Positions 1-9,345 of a DNA stretch of 64,000 bases are shown piece by piece. This DNA comes from Pseudonocardia sp. HH130629-09 (lineage in GTDB: Bacteria > Actinomycetota > Actinomycetes > Mycobacteriales > Pseudonocardiaceae), in contig NZ_CP011868.1 of the NCBI RefSeq assembly GCF_001294645.1, forward strand, positions 4,650,001 to 4,714,000, written 5' to 3'. The notes beneath the pieces are model-generated. The model saw only the letters and a program-made list of their open reading frames with translations, did no database searches and was not told the DNA's origin. The first letter of the stretch is position 1; every line of letters begins with the position of its first letter. Position numbers and translations under genes: made by a program.

Positions 1-1238
1 GGCGTGCCGCGACGACGTGGGCGTGGTCGACGTCGTGGCGGTGCCGGACGAGGTCGGCACCGGTCGTCGGCCAGACCAGGGCCGCCACGACCAGAGCGGC
101 GACGGCCAGCACGGCGAGGACCGACCAGGTCACCGACCAGCCGGCTCCGACCGCCAGCCAGCCGGTGAGCGGGTAGGTGACCAGCCAGCAGGCGTGCGAG
201 AGCGAGAACTGCGCGCTGAACAGGGCGGGCCGCTGGCCGGGTCCGGCGGAGGTCCGCAGCAGGCGGCCGGTGTTGACCATGATCCAGCCGGGCCCGGCGC
301 CGATCAGCGCCCACGCCACCGCCGCCGTCGTCCATGACGGGGCCCACGCCAGCACCAGGGTCGCCCCGGCCGCGAGACAGGAGAGCCCGGCGCCGGCCAG
401 CATCGTCGTTCGGAGCGGCAGCCGGCGCGCCACGCGCGGGGAGACCATCGCGGCGACGGCCGTCCCCGCACCGGACACCGCGAGCAACAGGCCGACGTCG
501 GACTCGGTGCCGCCGAGCAGATCGCGGACGACGTTGACGGTCGTCACCAGCGACACCACCCCCACCGCGGCCACCACGACGTCCAGCGCCAGCAGCCCGC
601 GCAGCTGTGGGACCGCCCGGAACAACCGCATCCCGAGGAACAGCCGGGTCGCGAAGCCGCCCTGGGCCCGCCCCGCCACCGGTGGGACGGCCGTCGACGC
701 CACCAGGACCGCGGAGAACACGAACCCCACGCAGGTCCCGACGAACAGCGACGAGTAGCCGACCACCGCGACGGCCGCCGCAGCCAGCAGCGGGCTCAGG
801 ACCGTCTCGGCGCTGCTCGCCAGCTGCGTGGCCGACAGAGCCCGCGAGTAGTCCTGCTCACCGGGGACGACGTCCGGGATCACCGACTGGAACACCGGCG
901 TGAACGTCGCCGACGCGACCTGCAGCACCCCGACCAGCACGAGGATCTGCCAGACCTCGGACACCCAGGGCAGGACGAGCACCACCGCCGCGCGGACGGC
1001 GTCGGCGGAGACCATCAGGAGCCGCCGCGGCACCCGGTCGGCCACGGCCCCGACCACCGGCCCGACGACGACGTAGGCCACCATCTTGATCGTCAAGGCC
1101 GAGCCGAGGACCAGCGCTGCCCGCTCGCCGGCGAGGTCGTAGGCGAGCAGCCCGAGCGCGACCGTCGCGAGCCCGGTCCCGACCAGCGCGACGATCTGCG
1201 CGGCGAACAACCGGCGGAAACGCGGATTCCGGAACAGT

Positions 1239-2180
1239 GAGCCTTTGCCAACCTGGTGTTTGAGCTGGTCAGAGCCGGTACGGCGTGGCGTGACCTCGAA
1301 CGAGTGAAGCTCCTGGTAGACGGGCGATTGCTGAGATCGAAACCGTCCAACCAGGAGCTTCAAGGTGCTGTCTTACCCGTCCGGGATGACCGTGTCCAGC
1401 CGTGCCCTGCATGTGCTCTCCGACGCGCTGCGCGCGCACCGCAACCAGCGTCGGAGCCGGTGGCGGAAGCTGACGTGTGGCCGCCAGGCCCTGCTCGTGG
1501 TCGCCCACCTGCGCAAGGGCGAGACCTACGCCGATCTGGCCTGCGGTTTCCGGGTCGGCACCTCGACGGTGTACCGCTACCTGCGCGAGGCGATCGACCT
1601 GCTCGCCGCGATGGCCCCCACCCTCGAGCAGGCGATCGAGGTCGCCGTCGGCAAGGCGTTCGTGATCCTCGACGGCACCCTGCTGCGCATCGACCGCGTC
1701 GGCATGGCCTCGGGCTATGACCGCGGGTTCTACTCCGGCAAGCACAAGTGTCACGGGCTGAACGTGCAGGTCATCGCCGACCCGGCCGGCCGGCTGGTGT
1801 GGATCTCTCCGCCGCTGCCCGGAGCACGCCACGACATGGGCGCCGCCCGCGAGCACGGCATCGTCGACGCCCTGACCGAGCACCGGATCCCGGCAGCGGC
1901 AGACACCGCCTACCAGGGCGCCGGGCCCACGGTGGCGGTCCCGCAACGGCGGCGGCGCCTCGATCCCGACACCGGGCGGATGCGCCCGCTGTCGCAGGCG
2001 CAGAAAGAGGTCAACATCGCTCATGCCCGGCGTCGCGGACCGGGTGAGCGGGTCAACGCCGAGCTGAAGAACTGGAAGATCCTGCGCAAGATCCGCTCCA
2101 GCCCGAACCAGGCAGGACAGCTCATCGCCGCAGTTCAGACCCTCATGATCGCCAACACCTGACCAGGTTGGCAAAGGCTC
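1239..2180 (+). mobile_element. IS5-family (ISL2-group) element, 942 bp, copy 1
   Basis: The terminal inverted repeats are GAGCCTTTGCCAACCTGG at the left and its complement at the right. AGT is duplicated directly at 1236-1238 and 2181-2183. One transposase gene fills the element. A second copy with an identical predicted protein lies inverted at 9346-10287, and a relative lies at 25923-26860. The 3-bp ANT duplication and the HTH/DDE architecture fit the ISL2 group. Confidence 0.92.
1365..2162 (+). CDS. IS5-family (ISL2-group) transposase
   Basis: 265-residue DDE transposase that cuts and joins the ends of its own element. An N-terminal helix-turn-helix (about residues 45-75, ending ...STVYRYLREA) is followed by the catalytic segments VILDGT (first Asp), PGARHD (second Asp) and ERVNAELKNW (Glu). 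Start and stop lie just inside the two inverted repeats. The gene appears intact, so it could act in trans on the related miniature elements (MITEs) in this window, whose ends differ only slightly from its own. Confidence 0.9.
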   Translation: MLSYPSGMTVSSRALHVLSDALRAHRNQRRSRWRKLTCGRQALLVVAHLRKGETYADLACGFRVGTSTVYRYLREAIDLLAAMAPTLEQAIEVAVGKAFVILDGTLLRIDRVGMASGYDRGFYSGKHKCHGLNVQVIADPAGRLVWISPPLPGARHDMGAAREHGIVDALTEHRIPAAADTAYQGAGPTVAVPQRRRRLDPDTGRMRPLSQAQKEVNIAHARRRGPGERVNAELKNWKILRKIRSSPNQAGQLIAAVQTLMIANT

Positions 2181-2191
2181 AGTGGTCGCAC

Positions 2192-2568
2192 GATCCCTCC
2201 CCTGTCGGCCGTGGAGGACCGTAGAACGATTTCCCGATCGCCCCAACGGATCAGGTGCTAGGAACTCGCAGCAGCGTTCCCAGGCGATCTGCGACCTCTC
2301 GGCGACACCCGCCCCACCCTCGCACTGCTCGACGAAATCGCTGTTCAGTGACATGGAGCGCCCCGTCGTGATCACCGCGGGGTCGCTGTCGCCGAAAGGT
2401 CGCAGTAGCCGTCCCGCGTCATGGTGCGCGACGTCACAAATGGCGGCGTCCATTATTCCGGAACGACCTCCCGGAATGCGGTGACGACGCCGGACGCGGT
2501 GCGGTGCGCCGGTGCCCGGCCGGGCCCCGGTGGGGACCTGACGGCGCCGGTTGCGGCACGATGATCGG
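2192..2568. other. Intergenic region between the disrupted MFS gene and the GNAT gene
   Basis: About 380 bases between divergent genes. It should hold the MFS promoter (minus strand) and the GNAT promoter (plus strand). A minus-strand frame starting near 2453 runs toward the IS, but it has no family resemblance and overlaps the MFS start, so I do not call it a gene. No convincing hairpin or repeat was seen. Confidence 0.4.
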
Positions 2569-3036
2569 ATGCGCATCGTCGTCGACGACCTCGCCGGGCC
2601 CGAGATCGCCGGACTGCTCGCCGGGCATCTCGACGACATGCGCGCCGAGTCGCCGCCGGACAGCGTGCACGCCCTCGATCTGGACGGGCTGCGCGGACCC
2701 GGAGTGACCGTGTGGTCCGTCCACGACGATCGCCACATCCTGCTCGGCTGCGGAGCCCTGAAGGAGCTCGGGCCCACCGACGCCGAGATCAAGTCGATGC
2801 GCACCGCTCCAGAAGCGCGCGGACGCGGGACGGCGGCCGCGCTGCTCCGGCACATCATCGGCGTTGCTCGCGAACGCGGACATCGGACGCTCTACATCGA
2901 GACCGGGTCGATGGAGTTCTTCGCCCCGGCTCGGCGTCTCTACGCCCGCCACGGTTTCGTCCGCTGCCCGCCGTTCGCGGACTACCCCGACGACCCGAAC
3001 AGCGTGCACATGAGACTGGACCTGCCCCCGGAGTGA
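2569..3036 (+). CDS. GNAT-family N-acetyltransferase
   Basis: 155 residues, a single GNAT domain that transfers an acetyl group from acetyl-CoA to an amine. The core acetyl-CoA motif A is visible as MRTAPEARGRGTAAALLRHI (about residues 78-97), followed by beta-5/alpha-4 text IETGSMEFFAPARRLYARHGF, shown here only in part as the typical YARHGF ending. This subtype resembles small cytoplasmic PhnO/YjgM-like acetyltransferases. I chose ATG 2569 over an in-frame TTG 18 bases upstream because the family fold begins at this point. It stands alone and the substrate is unknown. Confidence 0.85.
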   Translation: MRIVVDDLAGPEIAGLLAGHLDDMRAESPPDSVHALDLDGLRGPGVTVWSVHDDRHILLGCGALKELGPTDAEIKSMRTAPEARGRGTAAALLRHIIGVARERGHRTLYIETGSMEFFAPARRLYARHGFVRCPPFADYPDDPNSVHMRLDLPPE

Positions 3037-3196
3037 TCGGGCAGCGGCCGCACCGTTCCTCCACGGTGGGCCGCAGGCGCCGGATCCCGCGACCGACCCC
3101 GGCTCAGGTCTGCGTCGACGTGGAGGCTCCGGCCGCGTCGCAGGATGATGACGGCGGCGAGGAGCCGCCGAAGACTCCCAGGTAACCTTCACCCAT

Positions 3197-3269
3197 GCCC
3201 TCGTAGCTCAGGGGATAGAGCACCGCTCTCCTAAAGCGGGTGCCGCAGGTTCGAATCCTGCCGGGGGCA
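3197..3269 (+). tRNA. tRNA-Arg (anticodon CCT)
   Basis: A cloverleaf can be drawn. Acceptor GCCCTCG pairs with CGGGGGC, allowing one G-T pair. The D arm contains AGCTCAGGGGATAGAGC. The anticodon loop is CTCCTAA with CCT as anticodon, and the T arm is GCAGG-TTCGAAT-CCTGC. The 3' CCA is not encoded. The 3' half overlaps the end of the serine recombinase gene on the other strand, as expected if a mobile element used this tRNA as attachment site. Confidence 0.93.
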
Positions 3270-5173
3270 CGTCAAGGATGGGAACCGGTCGTCGGTTCCC
3301 CCACTTCCAGGGCTTTCCCCATCGCCGGTGGTGCCGCTGGTTGCGCTGTTCAGTGCGGCGACGCTGGCAGCGTGGGCAGTCTGCACGGTGTTGCCGGTCA
3401 GGGTGATCCGCACCCGCACGGTTCGGCTGATCTTGTCGACGTGTGCCTCCAGGCGCAGCGCCTCGAACAGGCGCCGGGCCAGCGTCTCGGGGAGCTGGTC
3501 CAGCTCCCAGCGGCCGACGGGCAGCAGGTCGAGCAGTGCCGGGCTCGGCTGTTGGGCCTGGACCGTGCGCAGTGCTTCGAGTGCTCGGCGAGCTGGATGC
3601 GTTCGGCGCCGAGTTCCTGGCGGCGACGTCCGATATCGGCGATCAACTCCGGGTCGATGGCGTCGGTCACTTCCAAGGCCCGCACGAGCGCCCCGCGACG
3701 GCGATCGACGTCGGCTATGGCCTTCTGTGCCGCCTCGACCTGCCGAGTGTGGTCGGCCGTGGCCGCGGCGGCGATCTCTCCGGCCGCGACGCCCAACAGC
3801 TCGGCGCGGTAGGTGCCGAACACGTGGTCGGCGAGGAACCCGTTGATCGCATCGAGCAACGTCTGTTCGGCGACCCAGAGGCTCGCCGGGTGCCCGTCGG
3901 GGATGTGCTGGCCCCGCTTGGGCGCGCACACGTAGTAGGAACGCTCCCGCCGCGACTTGCCATACATCCGCCGCCCGCAGAGCTGGCAGAACAGGTACGA
4001 GCGCAGCCGGTAGGACCGTACGGTCTGGGGGTGGCGGGAGTTCTTCCCTGCCGCCGAGCGGGACCCGAAGCGGCGCGCCGCGACCTCCTGGGCGGCGATC
4101 CAGGTCTGTAACTCGATCAACGGCTCGTGCGTCGGCCGGCTCGACCACACCCAGTCTTGCAGCGGGTTCCACGCCCCGCCCCGAGTCTTCGTGGCCTGCT
4201 TGTTCCACACCATGTATCCGGTGTGCTTGGGCTGCACGAGGACCTCGCGCACCGAGGCCGCCGTCCACGCTCCGACCGCACGGTCCGGGTCCGGAGGAGT
4301 TGGCGGCCGGTTGGTCACCAGGTCGAGGTTCAGCCGGTCGGCGATCCCCTGATACGACACTCGCTCGCCCACCCGCCAGGCGAAGATCCTGCGCACCACC
4401 TCGCCCTCCACCGGGTCCACCAGTAGACGAGTCTTGGTGCGGACGCCGTCGCGGCCCTTCCCTCGGTGCCCGCCGCGGGCCGTGGCGTCGATGGCCTTCC
4501 CGCTCACGCTCACCGTCTCTCCCCGATATCCGTAGGGAGGCTTCCCGACCGCGTAGCCCTGCTCGGTGTGGGTCTCGAACCCGTCCCGGGCCCGCGAGAG
4601 CATGTCCAGGGCGTACCACTCGGCCACCGACTGCTTCACCCGCCGCGTGAGCACCGTCGACGGCAGCGCATCCTCCGCCCGACCGCCCGGGCGGATGTTC
4701 TCATCCGCCGCCCACAGGGCGATCCCGGCCGCCTGGAGGCGATGTTCGATCATCGTCCCGAAATACACCCGGCGAGCGATACGATCGATCTGCTCGCAGA
4801 TCACCGCGTCGAACCCTGGATCCGGCGACTCGGCGCGAGCCAGCAGATCCAGCACCCCGCCGTCGCGCGGGATCGGAACCTCGACGCTTTTCACCCCGCG
4901 GCCCCGCTCGGACAAGTCGATCCGGCCCGACTCCACATCGTAGAAATGGCCAACCAACACACACGACTCCGGCAACGCCGCCATCGCGACGCTCAGTTGC
5001 CTTTGCATCGACCCGACCGGGTCCTGCAGCTCGTCCCCCGAGGTCCGGCCCAGGAACACCACCCGGACGGCCGGGCCCGAGGCCCCGACACCGGGTGACT
5101 CTGGGCCCGCGTCGCGCTGAATCCACAGCTGCAACGCCTCCGGCGCCACACCACCACCACGCCTACCGTTCAC
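3231..5173 (-). pseudogene. Large serine recombinase (phage/ICE-type integrase), frameshifted near its 3' end
   Basis: About 640 residues when the frame is corrected. The N-terminal resolvase domain carries FLGRTSGDE (the Ser of this segment is the expected nucleophile). The recombinase domain has PPYGYRGE near residue 210, and a zinc-ribbon (FCQLCGRRMYG, then YVCAPK) and a coiled coil follow. Near 3580 the frame changes: an intact C-terminus (..ALRTVQAQQPSPALLDLL..) continues in the next frame, as if one base were missing, and stops at 3231 inside the tRNA. This could be decay or a sequencing error. The overlap with the tRNA suggests integration there. GTGA-coupled genes lie upstream. Confidence 0.82.
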
Positions 5174-5236
5174 GCCCCATACCCCTTCTCGATCCAGTCC
5201 GCGGCTCCCCGGTCCAGCCGTCCGGGCGCCTACTCG

Positions 5237-5650
5237 TCACCGGCGACGGGAGTGCATCCGTTCGTTGATCTCCCACAACACCCGCGCCTGCTCGTTTCGC
5301 ACCACCGTAGCCTCGGCCTCCGATTCAGGAGAACAAATCTCCCCCTGCGGCGACAACGGGCCACTTTCTTCATCCGAAATCGTCCGAACCCGCCCGGCTC
5401 TTCTCGACCCGGCACGAGGTTCTACGCGTTCCCGATGAATCGCTTCCGTCTGCGAATCGTAGCAATTGCTGGCCGGATTGCGGGTGCCGGATAATGGGAA
5501 ATCGGGACGGTGATCATGGGGTGCGGGCGGGGTGTTCGGCTGGTCGTCGGTCGTGACGCGGGCACGCCCGTTCGGGGCCCTGGCAGGCCGTGTGCGGCCC
5601 CGGGGCGGGCCGACCGGCCCCCGGCCCCGCCCCGGCGGCCGGGCCGTCAC
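5237..5650 (-). CDS. Small unknown protein coupled to a recombinase gene
   Basis: 137 residues, no family recognised. GTG at 5650 overlaps the stop of the upstream recombinase fragment as GTGA, which is good evidence for a real, translationally coupled gene. The first 45 residues are Pro/Gly/Arg-rich. The C-terminal 40 residues are more ordered and charged, ending NEQARVLWEINERMHSRRR. It lies 63 bases before the large serine recombinase and is read in the same direction. A helper of recombination, such as a directionality factor, is possible from position and size only. Confidence 0.5.
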   Translation of the reverse strand: MTARPPGRGRGPVGPPRGRTRPARAPNGRARVTTDDQPNTPPAPHDHRPDFPLSGTRNPASNCYDSQTEAIHRERVEPRAGSRRAGRVRTISDEESGPLSPQGEICSPESEAEATVVRNEQARVLWEINERMHSRRR

Positions 5651-6276
5651 CGACCCCACCCGGGCGCGTCGGCACCCAGGTCGGCGCGATGCCGCGCCAC
5701 GGTGACCGCGTCGGCGGCCGTGCTCGGGCTGATCAGCGGCGGATGCGTGATCGCGGACGAGACCGTCCAGGACTCCCGCGGGCGGCTTCGGCCCCACACC
5801 GAGTGGCCGAGGTAGGAGGGATCGAGCAGGACGGCGCGCACGTGGGTGGCGGTCCAGGGCAGAGCGCGGCCGGTCGCGGTGACCGGGGTCGGGCGCAGCG
5901 GCCACGAGGTCCGGAGCCGCGCGGCGATGGACTTCGGGGACACACCACAGCTCGCCCAAGCGAAGATCACCGCGATCACCCACGCGGTGTGCGCGTCAAG
6001 CGCCCACGTCGACGCTGGGGCCCGCCCGGCGCGACCGAGCCGGGTCGCCTCGGTCTCCGGCTCGGCGCCGGGGTCGTAGGCACCCCACGCGGTGATCGGG
6101 CCGTAGCCGTCGAGGACCGGGCCCGACCCGGTGCGCCGGTAGCCGAAGGGGATCGTGAGCGGGAGTTGCCCGGCTTCGACGCGACGCGCGATCGTGGCGC
6201 GGGATCGGGCGGCGAGTTCGGCATAGTGGTCCTGGACCACATGAGCGCGCAGATGGTCACTGATGCGGCCGGTCGC
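5647..6276 (-). pseudogene. Serine recombinase fragment, N-terminus removed by IS256-type copy A
   Basis: Roughly 210 residues of the recombinase domain that follows the resolvase domain in large serine recombinases: IPFGYRRTGSG, then a helix AWVIAVIFAWASCGVSPKSI, then AVLLDPSYLGHSVWG. An open frame continues upstream of GTG 6240 right up to the IS end at 6277, so the catalytic N-terminal domain is missing. It is a second recombinase, separate from the one at 3231-5173. Tandem serine recombinases of this kind occur on actinomycete integrative elements. Confidence 0.75.
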
Positions 6277-7681
6277 GGGCCTGTCTCGTGATCGGTGTTT
6301 CGGCGTCGTTGCTCAGGAGGTCTCGGCTCCCGGCCAGCGGTCACCGAACGTGATGGCGAACGCGTTGATCACGGGCTTCCAACGCATCGTCCACCTCGTG
6401 CGGCCCGTCCCGGTCGGGTCCAGGCTGCGAGTCACAAGATACAAGCATTTCATCGCAGCCTGCTCAGTGGGGAAATGACCACGCGCCCGCACCGCGCGCC
6501 GGTAGCGGGCGTTAAGCGATTCGATCGCATTCGTAGAGCAGATCACCCTTCGAATCTCGACGTCGTAGTCCAAGAACGGCACGAACTCTTCCCACGCGTT
6601 GCGCCATAGCCGGATCATCGCCGCGTACTTACGGCCCCATTTCTCGTCGAGCTCATCCATAGCGATAAGTGCTGCATTCGGGTTGGGCGCGGCATAGATT
6701 GGTTTGATGTCGCGCTTCACCGCGTCCCAGTCCTGTCGACCCACCAGCCGGAAAGTGTTTCGGATCAGGTGCACGACGCAGGTTTGGACAATGGTTTGCG
6801 GCCACACGTTGGCCACGACCTCCGGGAGTCCTTTGAGGCCGTCGCAGACCAGGAACAGCACGTCACGCACGCCGCGGTTCTTCAGGTCGACCAGCACGCT
6901 CATCCAGAACTTCGCGCCCTCACTGCCGACGCCCATCCACAGCCCCAGCACGTCCTTGCAGCCGTCCACGGTGACGCCGATGGCTGCGTAGACCGGCCGG
7001 TTGGCGACCTGCCCGTCCCGGACCTTGACGTGGACAGCGTCGATGAACACCGCGGCGTACACCGAATCCAACGGCCGACCAACCCAGTCATTCATCTCGG
7101 CGACGACCTTGTCGGTGATCCGCGAGACCGTCTCCTTCGATACTGACGCCCCATAGATGTCAGCGAAATGTGCGGAAACCTCCCCGGTCGTCATCCCTTT
7201 CGCATACAGCGACAGTACGACCTCGTCGACATCTGTGAGGCGCCGCTGACGCTTCTTCACGATCTGCGGCTCGAAAGTGCTGGCCCTGTCTCTCGGAACG
7301 TCGATCTCCACGTCACCCGCGGCATCCGAGAGAACCGTCTTCGAGCGGGACCCGTTCCGCACGTTGGTGGATTCCCGGCCGGGGTCGGCCCGGTTCTTGT
7401 CGTGCCCGAGGTGCTCGGTCATCTCCTCGTTCAGCGCCGTTTCCAGAACATTCTTGGTAAAGAGCTTCAACAGGCCGTCCGGGCCGGTCAACGCCAGCCC
7501 GCGCGCCTTCGCCTCGGCCACCATCGCCGCCGCAGCGGCCCGCTCCGCCGACGCCTGCCGAGCAGGCTTCGGGTCACCCTCGCTTGGATCCACAAGGTCC
7601 GATGTCATCACTGTCCGTGCCCATCTCGCCGGACCTCAGCCCGGCGTGTCGGGCCGAAAACACCGATCTTGAAACAGTCCC
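6277..7681 (-). mobile_element. IS256-family element, copy A (1405 bp, no target duplication)
   Basis: Ends GGGCCTGTCTCGTGATCGG (left) and the related GGGACTGTTTCAAGATCGG read from the right. The sequence matches copy B at 24424-25828, which has a clean 8-bp duplication. Here the flanks are CCGGTCGC and CTCCAGCC, which do not match, and the right end abuts the end of an IS701-type element. This points to a deletion or recombination at this copy. Confidence 0.88.
6313..7611 (-). CDS. IS256-family transposase (mutator type), copy A
   Basis: 432 residues, the usual length for the family. The conserved DDE core is recognisable: VFIDAVHVKVRDG (first Asp), FLVCDGLKGLPE (second Asp) and STNAIESLNARYRRA (Glu region). 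An N-terminal dimerisation and DNA-binding part carries EEMTEHLGHDKN. It is almost identical to the copy B protein (last residue differs). It appears complete and could be active. Confidence 0.92.
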   Translation of the reverse strand: MMTSDLVDPSEGDPKPARQASAERAAAAAMVAEAKARGLALTGPDGLLKLFTKNVLETALNEEMTEHLGHDKNRADPGRESTNVRNGSRSKTVLSDAAGDVEIDVPRDRASTFEPQIVKKRQRRLTDVDEVVLSLYAKGMTTGEVSAHFADIYGASVSKETVSRITDKVVAEMNDWVGRPLDSVYAAVFIDAVHVKVRDGQVANRPVYAAIGVTVDGCKDVLGLWMGVGSEGAKFWMSVLVDLKNRGVRDVLFLVCDGLKGLPEVVANVWPQTIVQTCVVHLIRNTFRLVGRQDWDAVKRDIKPIYAAPNPNAALIAMDELDEKWGRKYAAMIRLWRNAWEEFVPFLDYDVEIRRVICSTNAIESLNARYRRAVRARGHFPTEQAAMKCLYLVTRSLDPTGTGRTRWTMRWKPVINAFAITFGDRWPGAETS

Positions 7682-9079
7682 CTCCAGCCGCACTTCGTGA
7701 TGTGGGTCTGCGCTAGGCTTTGATCTTGTGCAGGTGGAGGAGGACCTAGAGGCGTGGGCCGGCGGCCTGGACGGGTTGTTCGGGCTGGTGGCGGGGCGGT
7801 TCTTCCGGACGGAGCCGCGGCGTCGGGCGCGGGCGTATGTGCGTGGATTGTTGGCGCCGTTGGCCGGGAAGAACGGGTGGACGCTGGCCGAGGTCGCCGG
7901 TGACACGACGCCGGACGGGATGCAGCGGCTGCTCAACTCGGCGGCTTGGGACGCCGACGGGGTCCGCGACGACCTGCGGGACTACGTCACAGAACACCTC
8001 GGCGAGCCCGGCGGGGTGCTGATCGTCGACGAGACCGGGTTCCTGAAGAAGGGGGCCAAGTCGGCCGGGGTGCAGCGCCAGTACTCCGGCACTGCGGGCC
8101 GGGTGGAGAACTGCCAGCTCGGGGTGTTCTGCGCCTATGCCAGCGGCAGGGGCCGCACGTTGATCGATCGTGAGCTTTACCTGCCCAAGTCGTGGACCGG
8201 TGATCGGGAACGTTGCCGGGCTGCGGCGGTGCCCGACGAGGTCGAGTTCGCCACCAAGACCGTGCTGGCCAAGCAGATGCTCGGCCGGGCCCTCGACGCT
8301 GGTGTCCCGGCGTCGTGGGTGGCTGCGGACGAGGCCTACGGTCAGGACTACAAGTTCCGCTCCTGGTGCGAGAAGCGCCGGATCGGCTACGTCGTCGCCG
8401 TGCCCCGCAGTCAGTCGATCCCGCTCTCGCTCGAGGCTGACATCGCCGGGCTGGCCGGGTCACGACGCGCCGACGACCTGGTCGCTCGCGCGCCGGAGCA
8501 GGCGTGGAAGCGCCGCTCGGCGGGGGACGGGGCGAAGGGTGAGCGGCTCTACGACTGGGCCGTGGCCAGCCTGTCTCCGCCACCGGAGGCGCCCGCCGGG
8601 TGGGGGCGCTGGCTGCTGGTGCGCCGTCAATCCTCACCGACACCCAGATCGCCGCCGGTGACGAGCCGGAGTTGGCCTACTACCTGTGCGCAGGCCCGCC
8701 CGGCACCAGTGACGACGACCTCATCCGGGTCGCCGGCGCCCGGTGGGCGATCGAGGAGTGCTTCCAGACCGCGAAGAACGAGGTCGGGCTCGACCAGTAC
8801 CAGGTGCGGCGTTACGACGCCTGGTACCGCCACATCACCCTGGCCATGCTCGCCCACGCCTACCTCTCGGTCACCGCGGCGATCGCCCCAAAAGACCTGG
8901 CAGCGGGCTCATCCCGCTCACCCTCGCCGAGATCCGACGTCTCCTGGCATCTCTGATCCACATCCCCGCCCGCACCGTGGGCTGGGCCTGGTCGACCTGG
9001 CGTCGCCGTCACCAACACCGAGCCCGCGAAAGCCACTACCGACGACGAAGACAGCCCAGCTAACGAAGTGCGGCTGGAG
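7682..9079 (+). mobile_element. IS701-type element
   Basis: Inverted ends CTCCAGCCGCACTTCGT at 7682-7698 and its complement at about 9063-9079. The right end is followed by TACTAG, which contains the CTAG typical of IS701 targets. The matching left flank is missing because IS256 copy A begins there. One transposase gene with two frameshifts lies inside, so the element is probably dead. Confidence 0.8.
7728..9063 (+). pseudogene. IS701-family transposase, two frameshifts
   Basis: The first frame (7728 to about 8630) reads like an IS701 transposase: FFRTEPRRRARAYVRGLLAP, VLIVDETGFLKKG (catalytic Asp), SWVAADEAYGQDYKFR (second Asp). Near 8630 the homologous text moves one frame (TDTQIAAGDEPELAYYLCAG, then VAGARWAIEECFQTAKNEVG with the Glu). 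Near 8900 it moves again (IPLTLAEIRRLLASL) and ends at 9063. About 445 residues in total. Two independent shifts make a working enzyme unlikely. Confidence 0.82.
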
Positions 9080-9086
9080 TACTAGC

Positions 9087-9230
9087 GCACCCACAACCGC
9101 GCAGAAAGCCGAACTGATCAGCGACCCGCTTTACGGTCCTATGATCGTGACCCAACTCTGCGCGGAGGTGCGGGTCATCCGCACTGCCGCGGCCTCCACC
9201 TCCGAGGAGTACCGCCGCGTCGTCAGCTAA
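9087..9230 (+). pseudogene. Short orphan coding remnant
   Basis: An open stretch of about 48 codons after the IS701 end has protein-like composition (KAELISDPLYGP, then TQLCAEVRVIRTAAAS) and a stop at 9230. It has no start of its own, so it is probably the C-terminal scrap of a gene lost when the IS elements rearranged this area. Family not recognised. The 115 bases from 9231 to the next IS hold nothing I can name. Confidence 0.3.
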
Positions 9231-9345
9231 CCCGGGGGCCGCTCGTTCGGCATGACTCCATCCTCGTTTCCAAGATCAGAGTCTCCTCAGGACCCAGGGC
9301 GCACCATACCGCGATCCGCGGCCTGCAAGCCCTCGCCTGGGGACT

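Larger units (their letters stand above)
1..2191 (-). pseudogene. MFS exporter gene interrupted by an IS at codon 4; 3' end beyond the window
   Basis: The minus strand from about 1238 down to base 1 is one open frame encoding a major facilitator protein of the EntS/MFS_3 type. It has alternating hydrophobic segments and a cytoplasmic loop ADRVPRR between helices 2 and 3, and it ends in a His/Asp-rich tail at the window edge. Such proteins export small molecules by proton antiport. The frame enters the IS at 1239. Removing 1239-2180 and one AGT duplication restores GTG CGA CCA CTG TTC CGG, so the true start is GTG at 2191-2189 with GGGAGG just upstream. The rest of the gene looks intact, so precise excision would repair it. 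The substrate is unknown. Confidence 0.85.

Noticed and set aside
1269-2858. Long minus-strand frame (over 500 codons) across the IS and the GNAT gene
   Set aside because: It is antisense to the transposase and to the GNAT gene; text is Gly/Arg/Pro-biased with no motif. High GC makes such shadow frames common.
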